Shown: piece by piece, positions 46,237 to 55,980 of the stretch | Layout: each line of letters opens with the position of its first letter | Numbering within the stretch: the first letter of the stretch is position 1 | Origin: Gordonia bronchialis DSM 43247 | GTDB lineage: Bacteria; Actinomycetota; Actinomycetes; Mycobacteriales; Mycobacteriaceae | Assembly (NCBI RefSeq): GCF_000024785.1 | Contig: NC_013441.1 | Location: 4,340,001-4,404,000 of the forward strand | Reading direction: 5' to 3' | Length of the DNA stretch: 64,000 nucleotides | Position numbers and translations under genes: made by a program | Notes under the pieces: generated by a model | Seen by the model: the letters and a program-made list of their open reading frames with translations, nothing else | Told to the model about the DNA's origin: nothing | Database searches by the model: none

Positions 46237-46740
46237 TTACCCTGGATACCGGGCGTACGACAGCTTTTCGCCTCGTGCGCCCCCCATCCAGATGTCGTTG
46301 CAGGCCGTAGCGAACGCATCCAGCCCCTCGGTGATCGTCGCGAAGACGTTGCCGGGCACCCACCCGACATCGCCGTTGATCAGGAGATTGTTGCGGCCGT
46401 AGAACACTGCCAGATCGATCAGCAAACGATGTTCTGCGGGTGCGGAATCCGGCTGGTAGCCGTACGCCGGGTTGTCCAGCACGCCGTCGAAGGTGAAGTA
46501 GCAGAGGTCGCCGGGAATGGGTGTCACCGTGGTGTTCTCAGGACCGGGTTCGGTGGCCGCGAAAGACGGGAGTAACGTGTAGATCTCATTACGTGCGAAC
46601 TTGCCGTGGTAGACCTGACCGCCCAGTGGCAGGGCATCCCACACGACGCCGGCGGTGCGTGGAGCCTCGTCGTCGAGCAGACGCGCGGTCGCGGTGACGC
46701 CCCGGGTTTCCAGGGTCACGCTGATGAATCGGTCGGTCAT
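46237..46740 (-). CDS. DUF3830 (cyclophilin-like) family protein
   Basis: A 167-residue small beta-rich protein: LETRGVTATARLLDDEAPRTA at the start, a YHGKFARNEIYTLLP segment, and GDLCYFTFDG. DUF3830 has a cyclophilin-like barrel and no assigned reaction; such genes are often near amidases and racemases. Its start overlaps the amidase stop by 4 bp and the GntR gene begins 11 bp after it, so it belongs to the same pathway. Confidence 0.75.
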   Translation of the reverse strand: MTDRFISVTLETRGVTATARLLDDEAPRTAGVVWDALPLGGQVYHGKFARNEIYTLLPSFAATEPGPENTTVTPIPGDLCYFTFDGVLDNPAYGYQPDSAPAEHRLLIDLAVFYGRNNLLINGDVGWVPGNVFATITEGLDAFATACNDIWMGGARGEKLSYARYPG

Positions 46741-48146
46741 GGCCGTTGCTCCAGGGTCGCAAAGCCGCCGACCGCATTCTCGTAGGTGGCGGCCACGCGG
46801 AGGACTGTCGCGTCATGGTGACGCGCGCCGACGATCTGCACACCCGTCGGTAGCCGACCGTCGAATCCGCTGGGCACCGTGATGGCGGGCTGCCCGGTCA
46901 GGTTGAACGGGTAGGTGTACGGCGACCACGACGTCCATTCAGGCGATTCCCACCCGTCGGGAACAGTGCGGCCCGCCTCGAAGGCAACCGATGGCATCGA
47001 TGGCGTGATCATGACGTCGAACTGCTCGTGCAGCCGCCCCATCTGGGTGCCGAGTTCCATCCGCAACGCCACCGCGTCGAGGTAGTCGGCCGACGTGATG
47101 TCGCGATGCCGTTCGATCGCCTCCAGCAACAGCGGGTCCACCCGCTCGTCGGCCGCCGGCCCCAAAGCTCCGACGACCGCCGCGGCGCCCGCGTACCACA
47201 GCACGTGGTAGGCCCACACCGGGTCCTCCCAGCCCAGGTCGACCTTCTCCACTTCGGCGCCGAGTTGTTCCAGTACTGCGACGACCTGGTCGGTATTGGC
47301 GTGCACCCCAGCATCATTCGTCCCGAACGTCAGGTCGGGACTGTACCCGATCCGCAAGCCGGCCAGGTCGGTTGTCGAGGCCACAGCGGCTGCGGCGCTG
47401 TCCGCGGGCGTGGGCAGCGCCGCCCAGTCACGCGGGTCGAATCCGCTGATCGTGTCCAACAGCAGCGCGACGTCGGCGACGGTCCGGGCCATCGGGCCCA
47501 CATGCGCGACCGGCGCGAACGGGCTCGGCGGGTACATCGGCACCCGCCCGAGAGTTGCCTTGAACCCGACGATTCCGCAGAAGGCGGCCGGGATTCTGAT
47601 CGAACCGCCGCCGTCGGTGCCCACCGACAGGGGTCCTAGGCCGGCCGCGACCGCCGCGGCGCTGCCGCCGCTGGACCCGCCGGAGGTTCGGGTGGTGTCC
47701 CACGGGTTGCGGGTGATCCCCGTCCGGGGGCTGTCGGTGACGCCCTTCCAGCCGAACTCCGGTGTCGTCACCTTGCCCAGCAGGACGGCGCCCGCCTCCC
47801 GCAGACGAGCCACTGCAGGGGCGTCGACGTCCCACTCGAGATCGTCGGGCTCGATCATCAGCGACCCGCGCAGGGTGGGCCACCCCTTGGTGAGCAGCAG
47901 GTCCTTGATGCTGACGGGCACGCCGTCAAGCGGTCCGAGCGGATTCCCGGCCGCGAAGCGTTCCGCCGACGCCCGGGCGGCAGCGACGCTGGCGTCCGCA
48001 TCTACCAGGCAAAACGCGTTGATCTCCGGATCGACGGCGTTGATCGTCTCGAGGAGTCCTCCGACGATCGACTCCGGCGACACCTCGCCCGAGCGATAAC
48101 CCGCGGCGAGCTCTGTCGCCGACATCCAACGAGCCCCGTCCGGCAT
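46737..48146 (-). CDS. Amidase signature family hydrolase
   Basis: A 469-residue amidase. Catalytic Ser-cisSer-Lys are visible: Lys81 in VSIKDLLLT, Ser158/159 in TSGGSSGGSAAA, and the nucleophile Ser182 in GTDGGGSIRIPAAFCG. It hydrolyses a carboxamide to acid and ammonia. ATG 48146 has CCTCC (complement GGAGG) before it. First gene of the minus-strand set, its promoter is shared with the divergent racemase-like gene over the GntR palindrome at 48169-48186. Confidence 0.93.
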   Translation of the reverse strand: MPDGARWMSATELAAGYRSGEVSPESIVGGLLETINAVDPEINAFCLVDADASVAAARASAERFAAGNPLGPLDGVPVSIKDLLLTKGWPTLRGSLMIEPDDLEWDVDAPAVARLREAGAVLLGKVTTPEFGWKGVTDSPRTGITRNPWDTTRTSGGSSGGSAAAVAAGLGPLSVGTDGGGSIRIPAAFCGIVGFKATLGRVPMYPPSPFAPVAHVGPMARTVADVALLLDTISGFDPRDWAALPTPADSAAAAVASTTDLAGLRIGYSPDLTFGTNDAGVHANTDQVVAVLEQLGAEVEKVDLGWEDPVWAYHVLWYAGAAAVVGALGPAADERVDPLLLEAIERHRDITSADYLDAVALRMELGTQMGRLHEQFDVMITPSMPSVAFEAGRTVPDGWESPEWTSWSPYTYPFNLTGQPAITVPSGFDGRLPTGVQIVGARHHDATVLRVAATYENAVGGFATLEQRP

Positions 48147-48168
48147 GCGCCCCCTCCACTCTGGTTGG

Positions 48169-48186
48169 TAGATTGTTGACAATCTA
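48169..48186. promoter_or_regulatory. GntR-type operator, site 2
   Basis: TAGATTGTTGACAATCTA, perfect 8-bp arms around TG. It lies between the divergent amidase (start 48146) and racemase-like gene (start 48203), close enough to both to repress each. The best symmetric copy of the three sites. Confidence 0.8.
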
Positions 48187-48202
48187 CTCGGGAGGTGACG
48201 GA

Positions 48203-48961
48203 GTGACAACCACGGTGGCGATGCTCTACCCCGGTCACGCGGCCGAAGACGACTATCCGCTCATCGAGGCGGCCGTCAATGCCGCCGGTGGGGATGCCGA
48301 GGGGGGTTCGAGGGTCCGGCTGCCGGTCGTCATCACCGACATCGACTCCGACGACCACACCGTCGACGCCATGCTCTCGGTCGGCGAGGAACACCGACTC
48401 ATCGGCGGCGCCCGGCTGGCCACCGAGCAGCAGCCCGACGCCTTGATGTGGGCGTGCACATCCGGGAGCTTTCTCTACGGCTGGAAGGGCGCACGCGAAC
48501 AGGCCCAGCGACTCGCCGACGCCACCGGCCTTCCTGCCTCCTCCACCTCGCTCGCCTTCGCCGCCGCCTGCGCAGCCATCGACGTGTCCCGGGTCGCGAT
48601 CGCCGCCACCTATCCCGAGCCGGTCGCCTCCCGTTTCACCGATTTCCTCGGCGACGCCGGCATCGAGGTCGTCAGGCTGACGTCACACGACATCGAAACC
48701 GCTACCAAGGCAGGAGAACTCGACGGCGACGGCCTCTCCGCAATGCTGAACCGCTCGGATTCTCCACGCGCACAGGCGCTTCTCATCCCCGACACCGCAC
48801 TCCACACCGCCATGTGGGTGGCCGATCTGGAGAGGAGAGCAGCCAAACCGGTTCTCACCGCCAACCAGGTCACCGCCTGGATGGGTCTGCGTCTGGCCGG
48901 CAACACGCCTGCCACACCAGAACTGGGCACCCTCTTCACTGTCCGACCCGCAGCCGGGTAG
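48203..48961 (+). CDS. Maleate isomerase/Asp-Glu racemase-like protein lacking the second cysteine
   Basis: A 252-residue member of the maleate isomerase, arylmalonate decarboxylase and EutA group. The first catalytic position is intact (Cys85 in MWACTSGSFLYG). The second, normally SCTN, reads IPDTALHT, with Asp197 where its paralogue at 58728 has Cys186. The shared KPVL(T/S)ANQVTAW follows. GTG start with GGGAGG before it. It may use an altered mechanism or be non-catalytic. Divergent from the amidase under site 2. Confidence 0.85.
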   Translation: MTTTVAMLYPGHAAEDDYPLIEAAVNAAGGDAEGGSRVRLPVVITDIDSDDHTVDAMLSVGEEHRLIGGARLATEQQPDALMWACTSGSFLYGWKGAREQAQRLADATGLPASSTSLAFAAACAAIDVSRVAIAATYPEPVASRFTDFLGDAGIEVVRLTSHDIETATKAGELDGDGLSAMLNRSDSPRAQALLIPDTALHTAMWVADLERRAAKPVLTANQVTAWMGLRLAGNTPATPELGTLFTVRPAAG

Positions 48962-48965
48962 CCGG

Positions 48966-49925
48966 TCAGTCCATCACGGCCTTGGCCACCGCGATACACG
49001 TGGTGATCCACTCACGCTCCGACGACGTCAAGGCCCGCGACATCCGCTCGGCATCTTCGATCGCCCAGTGCGCGTTGAGGATCATCCGCACGATCACCCA
49101 GTCGCGGGCCCGGTCCGGATCGAGGCCGGCTCCGTCCACGATGGTGTGAAACCTGGCCCGCACCACCTCCCGCACGTCTCGTCGGCCGTGGGTGTCGAGA
49201 TGATTCCACAGCATCGGGGCAGGCTCGTAGTGGGCGTCACCGGACAGCGGCTTCGGATCGATGATCACCCACTCGGAGCCGCCGCGCCGCAAAACGTTCT
49301 CGTGGTGCAGATCCCCGTGGATCATCACTCCGATGCTCGACGCATCAGCCACCAGATCTCCTCCCAGGGACAACGCCTGTTCGACCAGCCGCCGCGGAAT
49401 CGGGGCATCGCGTGGCACGTCCGCCAATGCGTCGATCCATCGCTGGACGTAGGAGGTCAACGTCGCCAGCCGGCGTGGTGCCGGGATGTGCAGGCGCCCA
49501 TACAGTTCGCCCACCACAGCGCATGCCTCGAGGTCGTCGACGCCGGTCAGGTCGTGCCGCTCCAACCGTTCGAGGAGAAGGGCACGACGACGCGGATCGG
49601 CACGCATCAGTGTCACCGCGCCGCGACCACCCCAGTGTTGAAGCCCCAAGGCTTCGTGGACCCCCTCGTCGTCGCCGTCGAAGGCGACCTTGAGCACTGC
49701 CTCACCGCCCGCCGAATCCCGTACCGGGATGACCAGCGATTCGAATCCGTGCCACAACGTCGCCCCGTCACGGCCGAGGTCCCAGTCTCCCAGCAGATCT
49801 GACGCGAGCCTGGGCAGGCGATCCAGCCAGTCGGCCCAGTCCGGACCGAGCTCTGCCTGCGCCACGAGCCCCGGCGGCAGTTCGTCGGCCGTGACCGTCA
49901 CGGCGAGCCGCTCATGTCGCGACAA
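48966..49925 (-). CDS. APH(6)/hydroxyurea-type phosphotransferase family protein
   Basis: A 319-residue small-molecule kinase. Catalytic loop HGDLHHENVL and metal-binding IIDPKPLSGD are intact, as in streptomycin 6-kinase and hydroxyurea phosphotransferase. Its first 14 bp overlap the end of kdpE, so it is read with the kdp genes, an unusual pairing. It could give aminoglycoside tolerance or phosphorylate a metabolite; nothing in the sequence decides this. Confidence 0.87.
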   Translation of the reverse strand: MSRHERLAVTVTADELPPGLVAQAELGPDWADWLDRLPRLASDLLGDWDLGRDGATLWHGFESLVIPVRDSAGGEAVLKVAFDGDDEGVHEALGLQHWGGRGAVTLMRADPRRRALLLERLERHDLTGVDDLEACAVVGELYGRLHIPAPRRLATLTSYVQRWIDALADVPRDAPIPRRLVEQALSLGGDLVADASSIGVMIHGDLHHENVLRRGGSEWVIIDPKPLSGDAHYEPAPMLWNHLDTHGRRDVREVVRARFHTIVDGAGLDPDRARDWVIVRMILNAHWAIEDAERMSRALTSSEREWITTCIAVAKAVMD

Positions 49926-50610
49926 ACCGGTATCCCATCCCTGCCTCGGTGATCAGGTGTCGTGGATGCACCGGGTCGTCCTCGAGCTTGCGGCGCAGAC
50001 TCGCGAGGTAGACCCGCAGGTAGTTGCTCTGCCCAAGATAGGTCGGACCCCACACAGAATTGAGGATCTCCTTCTGCGACACCAGCTTTCCCTCGTTGCG
50101 CACGAGGATCTCCAGAATTTCCCATTCCGTGGGTGTCAGATGAATCCGTTCGCCGTGTCGGGTGACCTGTTTGGCCGCGAGATCCACCTGGAACGATCCG
50201 GCGTCGACCATCGGGACCTCGGGCAATCCCGAGGACACCGCGCCGCGTCGCACCGCAGCCCGAAGACGCGCCAGGAACTCCTCCATCCCAAACGGTTTCG
50301 TCACGTAATCATCGGCACCGGCGTCGAGGGCCGAGACCTTGTCGGCGGCATCGGAACGTGCTGAGAGCACGATCACGGGCACCGTCGTCCACCCCCGCAG
50401 TCCCTCCAGGACGGTCAGCCCGTCCATGTCGGGCAGCCCCAGATCCAGCACCACCACATGCGGATCCATCCGCGACGCCGCCGTCAGCGCCTCACGCCCG
50501 TCCGCGGCGGTGGTCACCGCGAATCCTCGCGCGTTGAGATTGATCCGCAACGCCCGCAACAACTGCGGCTCGTCGTCGACGACGAGCACGCGGACCTGGG
50601 GCTCCATCAC
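49912..50610 (-). CDS. kdpE: KDP operon response regulator
   Basis: A 232-residue OmpR-type regulator: receiver with phosphoacceptor Asp in VVLDLGLPDMDG and Lys in YVTKPFG, then a winged helix (HLTPTEWEILEILVRNEGKLV, then LRVYLASLRRKLEDDP). Phosphorylated by KdpD, it activates kdpFABC under K+ limitation or salt stress. Start overlaps the kdpD stop by 4 bp. Confidence 0.96.
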   Translation of the reverse strand: MMEPQVRVLVVDDEPQLLRALRINLNARGFAVTTAADGREALTAASRMDPHVVVLDLGLPDMDGLTVLEGLRGWTTVPVIVLSARSDAADKVSALDAGADDYVTKPFGMEEFLARLRAAVRRGAVSSGLPEVPMVDAGSFQVDLAAKQVTRHGERIHLTPTEWEILEILVRNEGKLVSQKEILNSVWGPTYLGQSNYLRVYLASLRRKLEDDPVHPRHLITEAGMGYRFVAT

Positions 50611-53144
50611 AGCTCACCGGCCTCGGCCGGTGATGCGAACATCGGCAGCGAGACCTCCATGGTGGTCCCGCCGCCCGGGGTCCCCGACACCGAGATGGAT
50701 CCGCCGACGGCGCGCACGAACCCTTGCGCCACCGAAAGACCCAGTCCCACACCGGTACTCGATCCATTGCGGTCGCCGTACTGCTGGAAGGCGGTGAACA
50801 CGCGCTCGCGCTGCTCCGGCGGAATCCCGCGCCCGTGGTCGATCACCCGGATGACACAACGGGTCCCGTCGGGCCGCGCCTGCACCCGCACCTCGTCGCC
50901 GCCGTGGCGTACCGCGTTGTCGACGAGGTTGGCCAGCGCGCGTTCGAGCAGCCCGGCGTCGGTGTAGGCCCACTCCTGCTGGAGGTCCACGGTGACGTCC
51001 GGGGTGTCCACCGAGCGCCGGTCCACCGCGTACAGGGCACGGTGGATGACCTCGGCCAGATAGGTGCGGCGTAGTTCGGGCCGCACCACCCCGGCCGCCA
51101 GCCGCGACGAGTCCAGCAGGTTGCCCACCAGCGCCGACAGTTGATCGGTGGACTCCTCGATGGTGGCGAGCAATTCCTCGGTGTCCTCCGGGCTGAAGGT
51201 GACGTCGGTGCTGCGCAGACTCGACACGGCCGCCTTGGCCGCGGCCAGTGGGGTCCGCAGGTCGTGGCTGACCGCCGACAACAGCGCTCGCCGAAGTTCG
51301 TCGGTCTGGGCAAGCGCGGCCGCCTCGGCCGCCTCGGATTCCAGTTGCCGGCGTTGTACCGCTCCCGCCGCCTGGGTGGCCACACTCGTCAGCACCCGAC
51401 GGTCACGGCCCCCGAGTTCCGGTCCGGTGAGCCACATCTCGAACTCACCGCCGGGCACCGGGCAGACCGTGGTGGCCGCCTGTTCATCGGCCGGCGGCTC
51501 GGTGCCCACCTTCGACTCGATCACCGGCGCACCGCGTTTGGGCCGCCGGATCAGCGTGACCCCGCGCTGATCGTAGGTTTCGCGCACCTTCTCCAGCAGG
51601 GCCGGGACATCGGCGCCGCCGAGGACGGTGGTGGAGAACAGCGACAACAGCTCGGCGTCGCGCCCGGCGCGCTGTGCCTGCGCACGGCGTACCGTCGCCG
51701 AATCCACCAGCACCGCAACGGCGATCGCGATCATCAGCATCACCATGATGGTGATCAGGTTGTCCGGCTCGTCGATGGTGAAGGTGTAGCGCGGATTGGT
51801 CAGGAAGTAGTTGAGGAGCAGACCCGACACCACCGCCGACAGTACGGCCGGGGCGATACCGCCGAGCATCGACACCGCCAGGACTGCGACGAAGAACAAC
51901 GCCGACTCGCTCGAGAACCCCAGCCAGGGATCGAGGAGCATGAGTATCCCGGTCACCGCGAGCGGCACGAGAACCGCTGCGGCCCAACTGAGCGGCCGAT
52001 GAAACCGCGTCTCCCGGATGTCGAGGCGATGGCGGCGCCTGGTCTCCTCGTGGGTCACCATGTGGACGTCGATACGTCCGCTCTCGCGCACCACCGTGGC
52101 GCCCACCCCCTCGTCGAGGATGCGTTGCCACCGTGGCCGCCGTGACGTACCGAGGACCAGCTGGGTGGCGTTGACCCCGCGGGCGAACTCCAGCAGTGTC
52201 GCGGGAACGTCGTCGCCGACGACGGTGTGGATCTTGGCGCCGAATCCCGCCGCCAGGTCGCGCAGCGCCGTCATGTCGATCGGTGTCCGCTGCGCCAGTC
52301 CGTCGCCGCGTACCACGTGGACCACGACGAGTTCGGCGCTCGACCGCGACGCGATGCGACTGGCCCGGCGGATCAGTGCCGCGGACTCCGGTCCGCCGGT
52401 GATGGCGACGACGACGCGTTCCCGCGCCTCCCACGTGGCCGTGATCGCGTTGGCGGCCCGATAGTCGGCCAGCGTGTCATCGACCCGGTCGGCCAGCCAC
52501 AACAACGCCAGTTCCCGCAGCGCGGTGAGATTTCCCTGCCGGAAGTAGTTGGTCAGCGCCCCGTCGATCCGACGGCCCGGGTACACCTTGCCGGCGGTGA
52601 GGCGCTGCCGCAGAGCCTGCGGATCGATGTCGACGAGTTCGATCTGGTCGGCGGCGCGCACCGCCTCGTCGGGCACCGTCTCGCGCTGGGTGACACCGGT
52701 GATCTGGGCGACCACGTCGTTGAGACTCTCCAGATGCTGGATGTTGATGGTGGTCAGCACATCGATACCGGCATCGCGCAGGACCTCGATGTCCTGCCAC
52801 CGCTTGGTGTTTCGAAGTCCGGGTGCATTGGTGTGGGCCATCTCGTCGACGAGGGCCACCTGCGGGTGCCGCTCGAGGACGGCCTCGAGGTCCATCTCCT
52901 CCAGGGTCGCGTCCCGGTAGGCGACGCTGGTCCGCTCGACCACCTCCAGCCCCTCGACGAGGGCCGCGGTGGCGGAGCGTCCATGCGACTCCACCACCGC
53001 GACAACGACATCGGAACCCTCGTCGATCAACCCCCGGGCCGTCGCGAGCATCTCATAGGTCTTGCCGACCCCTGGTGCGCATCCCAGGAATACCTCGAGC
53101 CGACCCCGGCCATCACCAGCTCGGCCATCACCGCTGTCGGCCAT
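50607..53144 (-). CDS. kdpD: KDP operon sensor histidine kinase
   Basis: An 845-residue sensor. N-terminal KdpD domain with Walker motif FLGCAPGVGKTYEML, a Usp-like domain (VVVAITGGPESAALIRRA), four helices around residues 395-500, a GAF-like region, then HisKA with His near residue 626 (SAVSHDLRTPLAA) and an ATPase domain (NLVDNAVRHGG, GVGLGLSVAQG). Senses low K+ or c-di-AMP and phosphorylates KdpE. Begins 36 bp after kdpC, so sensor and pump are one operon here. Confidence 0.97.
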   Translation of the reverse strand: MADSGDGRAGDGRGRLEVFLGCAPGVGKTYEMLATARGLIDEGSDVVVAVVESHGRSATAALVEGLEVVERTSVAYRDATLEEMDLEAVLERHPQVALVDEMAHTNAPGLRNTKRWQDIEVLRDAGIDVLTTINIQHLESLNDVVAQITGVTQRETVPDEAVRAADQIELVDIDPQALRQRLTAGKVYPGRRIDGALTNYFRQGNLTALRELALLWLADRVDDTLADYRAANAITATWEARERVVVAITGGPESAALIRRASRIASRSSAELVVVHVVRGDGLAQRTPIDMTALRDLAAGFGAKIHTVVGDDVPATLLEFARGVNATQLVLGTSRRPRWQRILDEGVGATVVRESGRIDVHMVTHEETRRRHRLDIRETRFHRPLSWAAAVLVPLAVTGILMLLDPWLGFSSESALFFVAVLAVSMLGGIAPAVLSAVVSGLLLNYFLTNPRYTFTIDEPDNLITIMVMLMIAIAVAVLVDSATVRRAQAQRAGRDAELLSLFSTTVLGGADVPALLEKVRETYDQRGVTLIRRPKRGAPVIESKVGTEPPADEQAATTVCPVPGGEFEMWLTGPELGGRDRRVLTSVATQAAGAVQRRQLESEAAEAAALAQTDELRRALLSAVSHDLRTPLAAAKAAVSSLRSTDVTFSPEDTEELLATIEESTDQLSALVGNLLDSSRLAAGVVRPELRRTYLAEVIHRALYAVDRRSVDTPDVTVDLQQEWAYTDAGLLERALANLVDNAVRHGGDEVRVQARPDGTRCVIRVIDHGRGIPPEQRERVFTAFQQYGDRNGSSTGVGLGLSVAQGFVRAVGGSISVSGTPGGGTTMEVSLPMFASPAEAGEL

Positions 53145-53180
53145 GACCGTCAGTGTATCGCGCGCTCCCCGGCCCGGCCG

Positions 53181-53813
53181 TCATGACCGGCAGGTCAACG
53201 GTCCGAGACCGAGAGCGAGGTTGACGTCGAGGACGTTGACCGTCGGCGACCCGAGAACTCCGAGCTGGCGGCCGTCGGTGTGCTCGGCGATGATCTCCCG
53301 AACACGCTGCTCCGACAGCTTGTTGACCCGGGCGATCCGCGGCACCTGCAGGGCCGCATAGGCCGGGCTGATGTCGGGATCGAGACCCGATCCCGAGCCG
53401 GTCACCGCGTCGGCGGGCACGCGGGCCGGGGCGACCCCTTCCCGCGTGGCGATGATCGTGCGGCGGGCGTTGATCCACTCGACGAGATCGGAGTTGTTGG
53501 GCCCCTTGTTACTCGCGGCCGACGCGGCCGGGTCGCCGGTCGCCATCGGCTCGCCCGACCCACCGAGAACTCGTGCATGCAGATACGGGTCCGGTTGACC
53601 GGCAGCGACATTGGGGTCCAGACCGATCAGCGACGACCCGACGTCGCAGCCGCGCGCGTCGGTGACCTGCGACCCTTCTGCGGAGTTCGACCCGATCCGG
53701 GACACGGCCCACACCGCGGCCGGATAGGCCACGCCGAGCAGCAGGGTCAGCGCGACGATCACGCCCAGTGCCGCAACACATTGCCGGACAAAGCCGGTGA
53801 CAGTCATGTTCAT
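53181..53813 (-). CDS. kdpC: K+-transporting ATPase C chain
   Basis: A 210-residue single-span periplasmic-facing subunit: N-terminal helix (ALGVIVALTLLLGVAYPAAV), then the family segments QVTDARGCDVGSSLIG, VTGSGSGLDPDISPAYA and RVNKLSEQRVREIIAEHT. It assembles KdpA with KdpB. ATG, 7 bp after kdpB. Confidence 0.96.
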   Translation of the reverse strand: MNMTVTGFVRQCVAALGVIVALTLLLGVAYPAAVWAVSRIGSNSAEGSQVTDARGCDVGSSLIGLDPNVAAGQPDPYLHARVLGGSGEPMATGDPAASAASNKGPNNSDLVEWINARRTIIATREGVAPARVPADAVTGSGSGLDPDISPAYAALQVPRIARVNKLSEQRVREIIAEHTDGRQLGVLGSPTVNVLDVNLALGLGPLTCRS

Positions 53814-53820
53814 CTCTCAC

Positions 53821-55980
53821 TCACCCCATTCCCGGGAGAAAACGCACCACGAGGTCGATCAGCCAGATCCCGATGAACGGTGCGATCACCCCGCCCACGC
53901 CGTAGATCAGCAGATTGCGTCCGAGCAACCGTGAGGCCGACGACGGACGGTAACGCACACCCCGTAGCGACAGTGGGATCAGCGCGATGATGATCAGCGC
54001 GTTGAAGATCACCGCCGACACGATCGCCGACTGCGCCGAATGCAGGTGCATGACGTTCAGCGCATCGAGTTGCGGATAGATCCCGGTGAACATCGCCGGC
54101 AGGATCGCGAAGTACTTCGCCAGATCGTTGGCCAGCGAGAACGTGGTCAGCGCACCACGGGTGATCAGCAGCTGCTTGCCGATGGCGACCACATCGATGA
54201 GCTTGGTGGGGTCCGAGTCCAGATCCACCATGTTCCCGGCCTCTTTGGCCGCCGAGGTCCCCGTGTTCATCGCCAGACCGACGTCGGCCTGCGCCAGCGC
54301 CGGGGCGTCGTTGGTGCCGTCGCCGGTCATCGCGACCAGGCGTCTCCTCGACTGCTCCTTGCGGATCAGTGCCAGCTTGTCCTCGGGGGTGGCTTCGGCG
54401 ATGAAGTCGTCGACGCCGGCCTCCGAGGCGATCGCGCGGGCGGTCAGCGGATTGTCGCCGGTGACCATGACAGTCCGGATGCCCATCGCCCGCAACTGCG
54501 CAAACCGCTGCGCCATACCGGGTTTCACGACGTCGGAGAGCCGGATGACACCGAGCACCCGGGCCGGCTCGCCGGCGGTACGCATGCCGACCATCAGCGG
54601 GGTGCCACCTTGGGCCGCGATCGCGCTGACCTCATCGGTGACCTCCGGATCGACTTGTCCCCCATTGGCATTCACCCAGCGCGTCACCGCGTCGGCGGCA
54701 CCCTTGCGGTATTCGACGGTCCCAGTGCGCTCTTCGGCGTCGACACCACTCATGCGAGTCTGTGCGGTGAACGGCACCACGCGGTATCCAGGATGGATCT
54801 CCGCACGTGCTGCGGCCAGCTCCTCGCCATCGAGTTGTGCCACGCCATGATCGCGGACACACAGGTCGACGATGCTACGCCCCTCGGGGGTGTCGTCGGC
54901 GAGGCTGCACCGGTAGCTGACCGCGGCCAGCTCGGTCTCGTCGACTCCCGGCGCCGGCGCCAGAGCGGTGGCCCGACGGTTGCCGAAGGTGATGGTACCG
55001 GTCTTGTCCATCAGCAGGGTGTCGATGTCACCGGCCGCCTCGACCGCGCGACCCGACATGGCCAGGACGTTGCGCTGCACAAGCCGATCCATACCGGCGA
55101 TGCCGATGGAGGACAGCAGCGCGCCGATGGTGGTCGGGATCAGGCAGACCAGCAACGCGATCAGTTTCACCGGGTCCGGCGACTGGCCCGCGTACTGCTG
55201 CATCGGCCCGACGGCCACCACCGCCATCAGGAAGATGATCGTGAGACTCGTGAGCAGGATGTCCAGGGCGATCTCGTTGGGTGTCTTCTTACGGGACGCT
55301 CCCTCGACGAGGGCGATCATCCGGTCCACAAAGGTCTCGCCGGGCGCGGTGGTGATCCGCACGATGATCTTGTCCGAGAGCACCACCGTGCCACCGGTCA
55401 CCGCCGACCGGTCGCCACCGGATTCGCGTACCACGGGGGCGGATTCGCCGGTGATCGCCGACTCGTCGACCGTCGCGATGCCGTCCACCACATCACCGTC
55501 GCCGGCGATGATCTCGCCGGCCTCGACGACGATGAGGTCACCGATCTTCAGGTCCCCACCGGGCACCTCGACGATCTCGCCGTCTGCGGACAGACGACGG
55601 GCCATCGTGTCACGCTTCAATTTACGTAGGCTGTCGGCCTGCGCACGACCTCGCCCTTCGGAAACCGCCTCGGCGAGGTTCGCGAACACGACGGTGAACC
55701 ACAGCCACACCGCAACCGTCCAGGAGAACCACGACGGATGCCACACCGCAAGAACCGTGGTGACGATGGCTCCGAGATAGACCACGAACATCACCGGATT
55801 GCGGGCCTGCGCACGCGGGGTGAGTTTGCGCAGGGCCTGCGGGATGGAGGTCACGAGCTGCCGGACGTCGAACGCCCCGGTGGTCACCAACTCCGGACCG
55901 GCGTCGTCGGCCGGAACCCTTGGGTGCGATGGTGGCCCGTCCGGCGTCGGAGACGTCGGGCCGCCGAGAAGAGGGGTCAC
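53821..55980 (-). CDS. kdpB: K+-transporting P-type ATPase B chain
   Basis: A 719-residue type IA P-type ATPase, the energising subunit. Phosphorylated Asp near residue 325 in [12 protein letters not shown], the A-domain TGES loop ([10 protein letters not shown]), the [14 protein letters not shown] hinge and seven membrane helices. Start overlaps the kdpA stop by 4 bp. Confidence 0.98.
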   Translation of the reverse strand: MTPLLGGPTSPTPDGPPSHPRVPADDAGPELVTTGAFDVRQLVTSIPQALRKLTPRAQARNPVMFVVYLGAIVTTVLAVWHPSWFSWTVAVWLWFTVVFANLAEAVSEGRGRAQADSLRKLKRDTMARRLSADGEIVEVPGGDLKIGDLIVVEAGEIIAGDGDVVDGIATVDESAITGESAPVVRESGGDRSAVTGGTVVLSDKIIVRITTAPGETFVDRMIALVEGASRKKTPNEIALDILLTSLTIIFLMAVVAVGPMQQYAGQSPDPVKLIALLVCLIPTTIGALLSSIGIAGMDRLVQRNVLAMSGRAVEAAGDIDTLLMDKTGTITFGNRRATALAPAPGVDETELAAVSYRCSLADDTPEGRSIVDLCVRDHGVAQLDGEELAAARAEIHPGYRVVPFTAQTRMSGVDAEERTGTVEYRKGAADAVTRWVNANGGQVDPEVTDEVSAIAAQGGTPLMVGMRTAGEPARVLGVIRLSDVVKPGMAQRFAQLRAMGIRTVMVTGDNPLTARAIASEAGVDDFIAEATPEDKLALIRKEQSRRRLVAMTGDGTNDAPALAQADVGLAMNTGTSAAKEAGNMVDLDSDPTKLIDVVAIGKQLLITRGALTTFSLANDLAKYFAILPAMFTGIYPQLDALNVMHLHSAQSAIVSAVIFNALIIIALIPLSLRGVRYRPSSASRLLGRNLLIYGVGGVIAPFIGIWLIDLVVRFLPGMG

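Noticed and set aside
54040..55629. 529-codon frame on the plus strand
   Set aside because: Antisense to kdpB; composition is His/Arg/Asp-rich shadow sequence.
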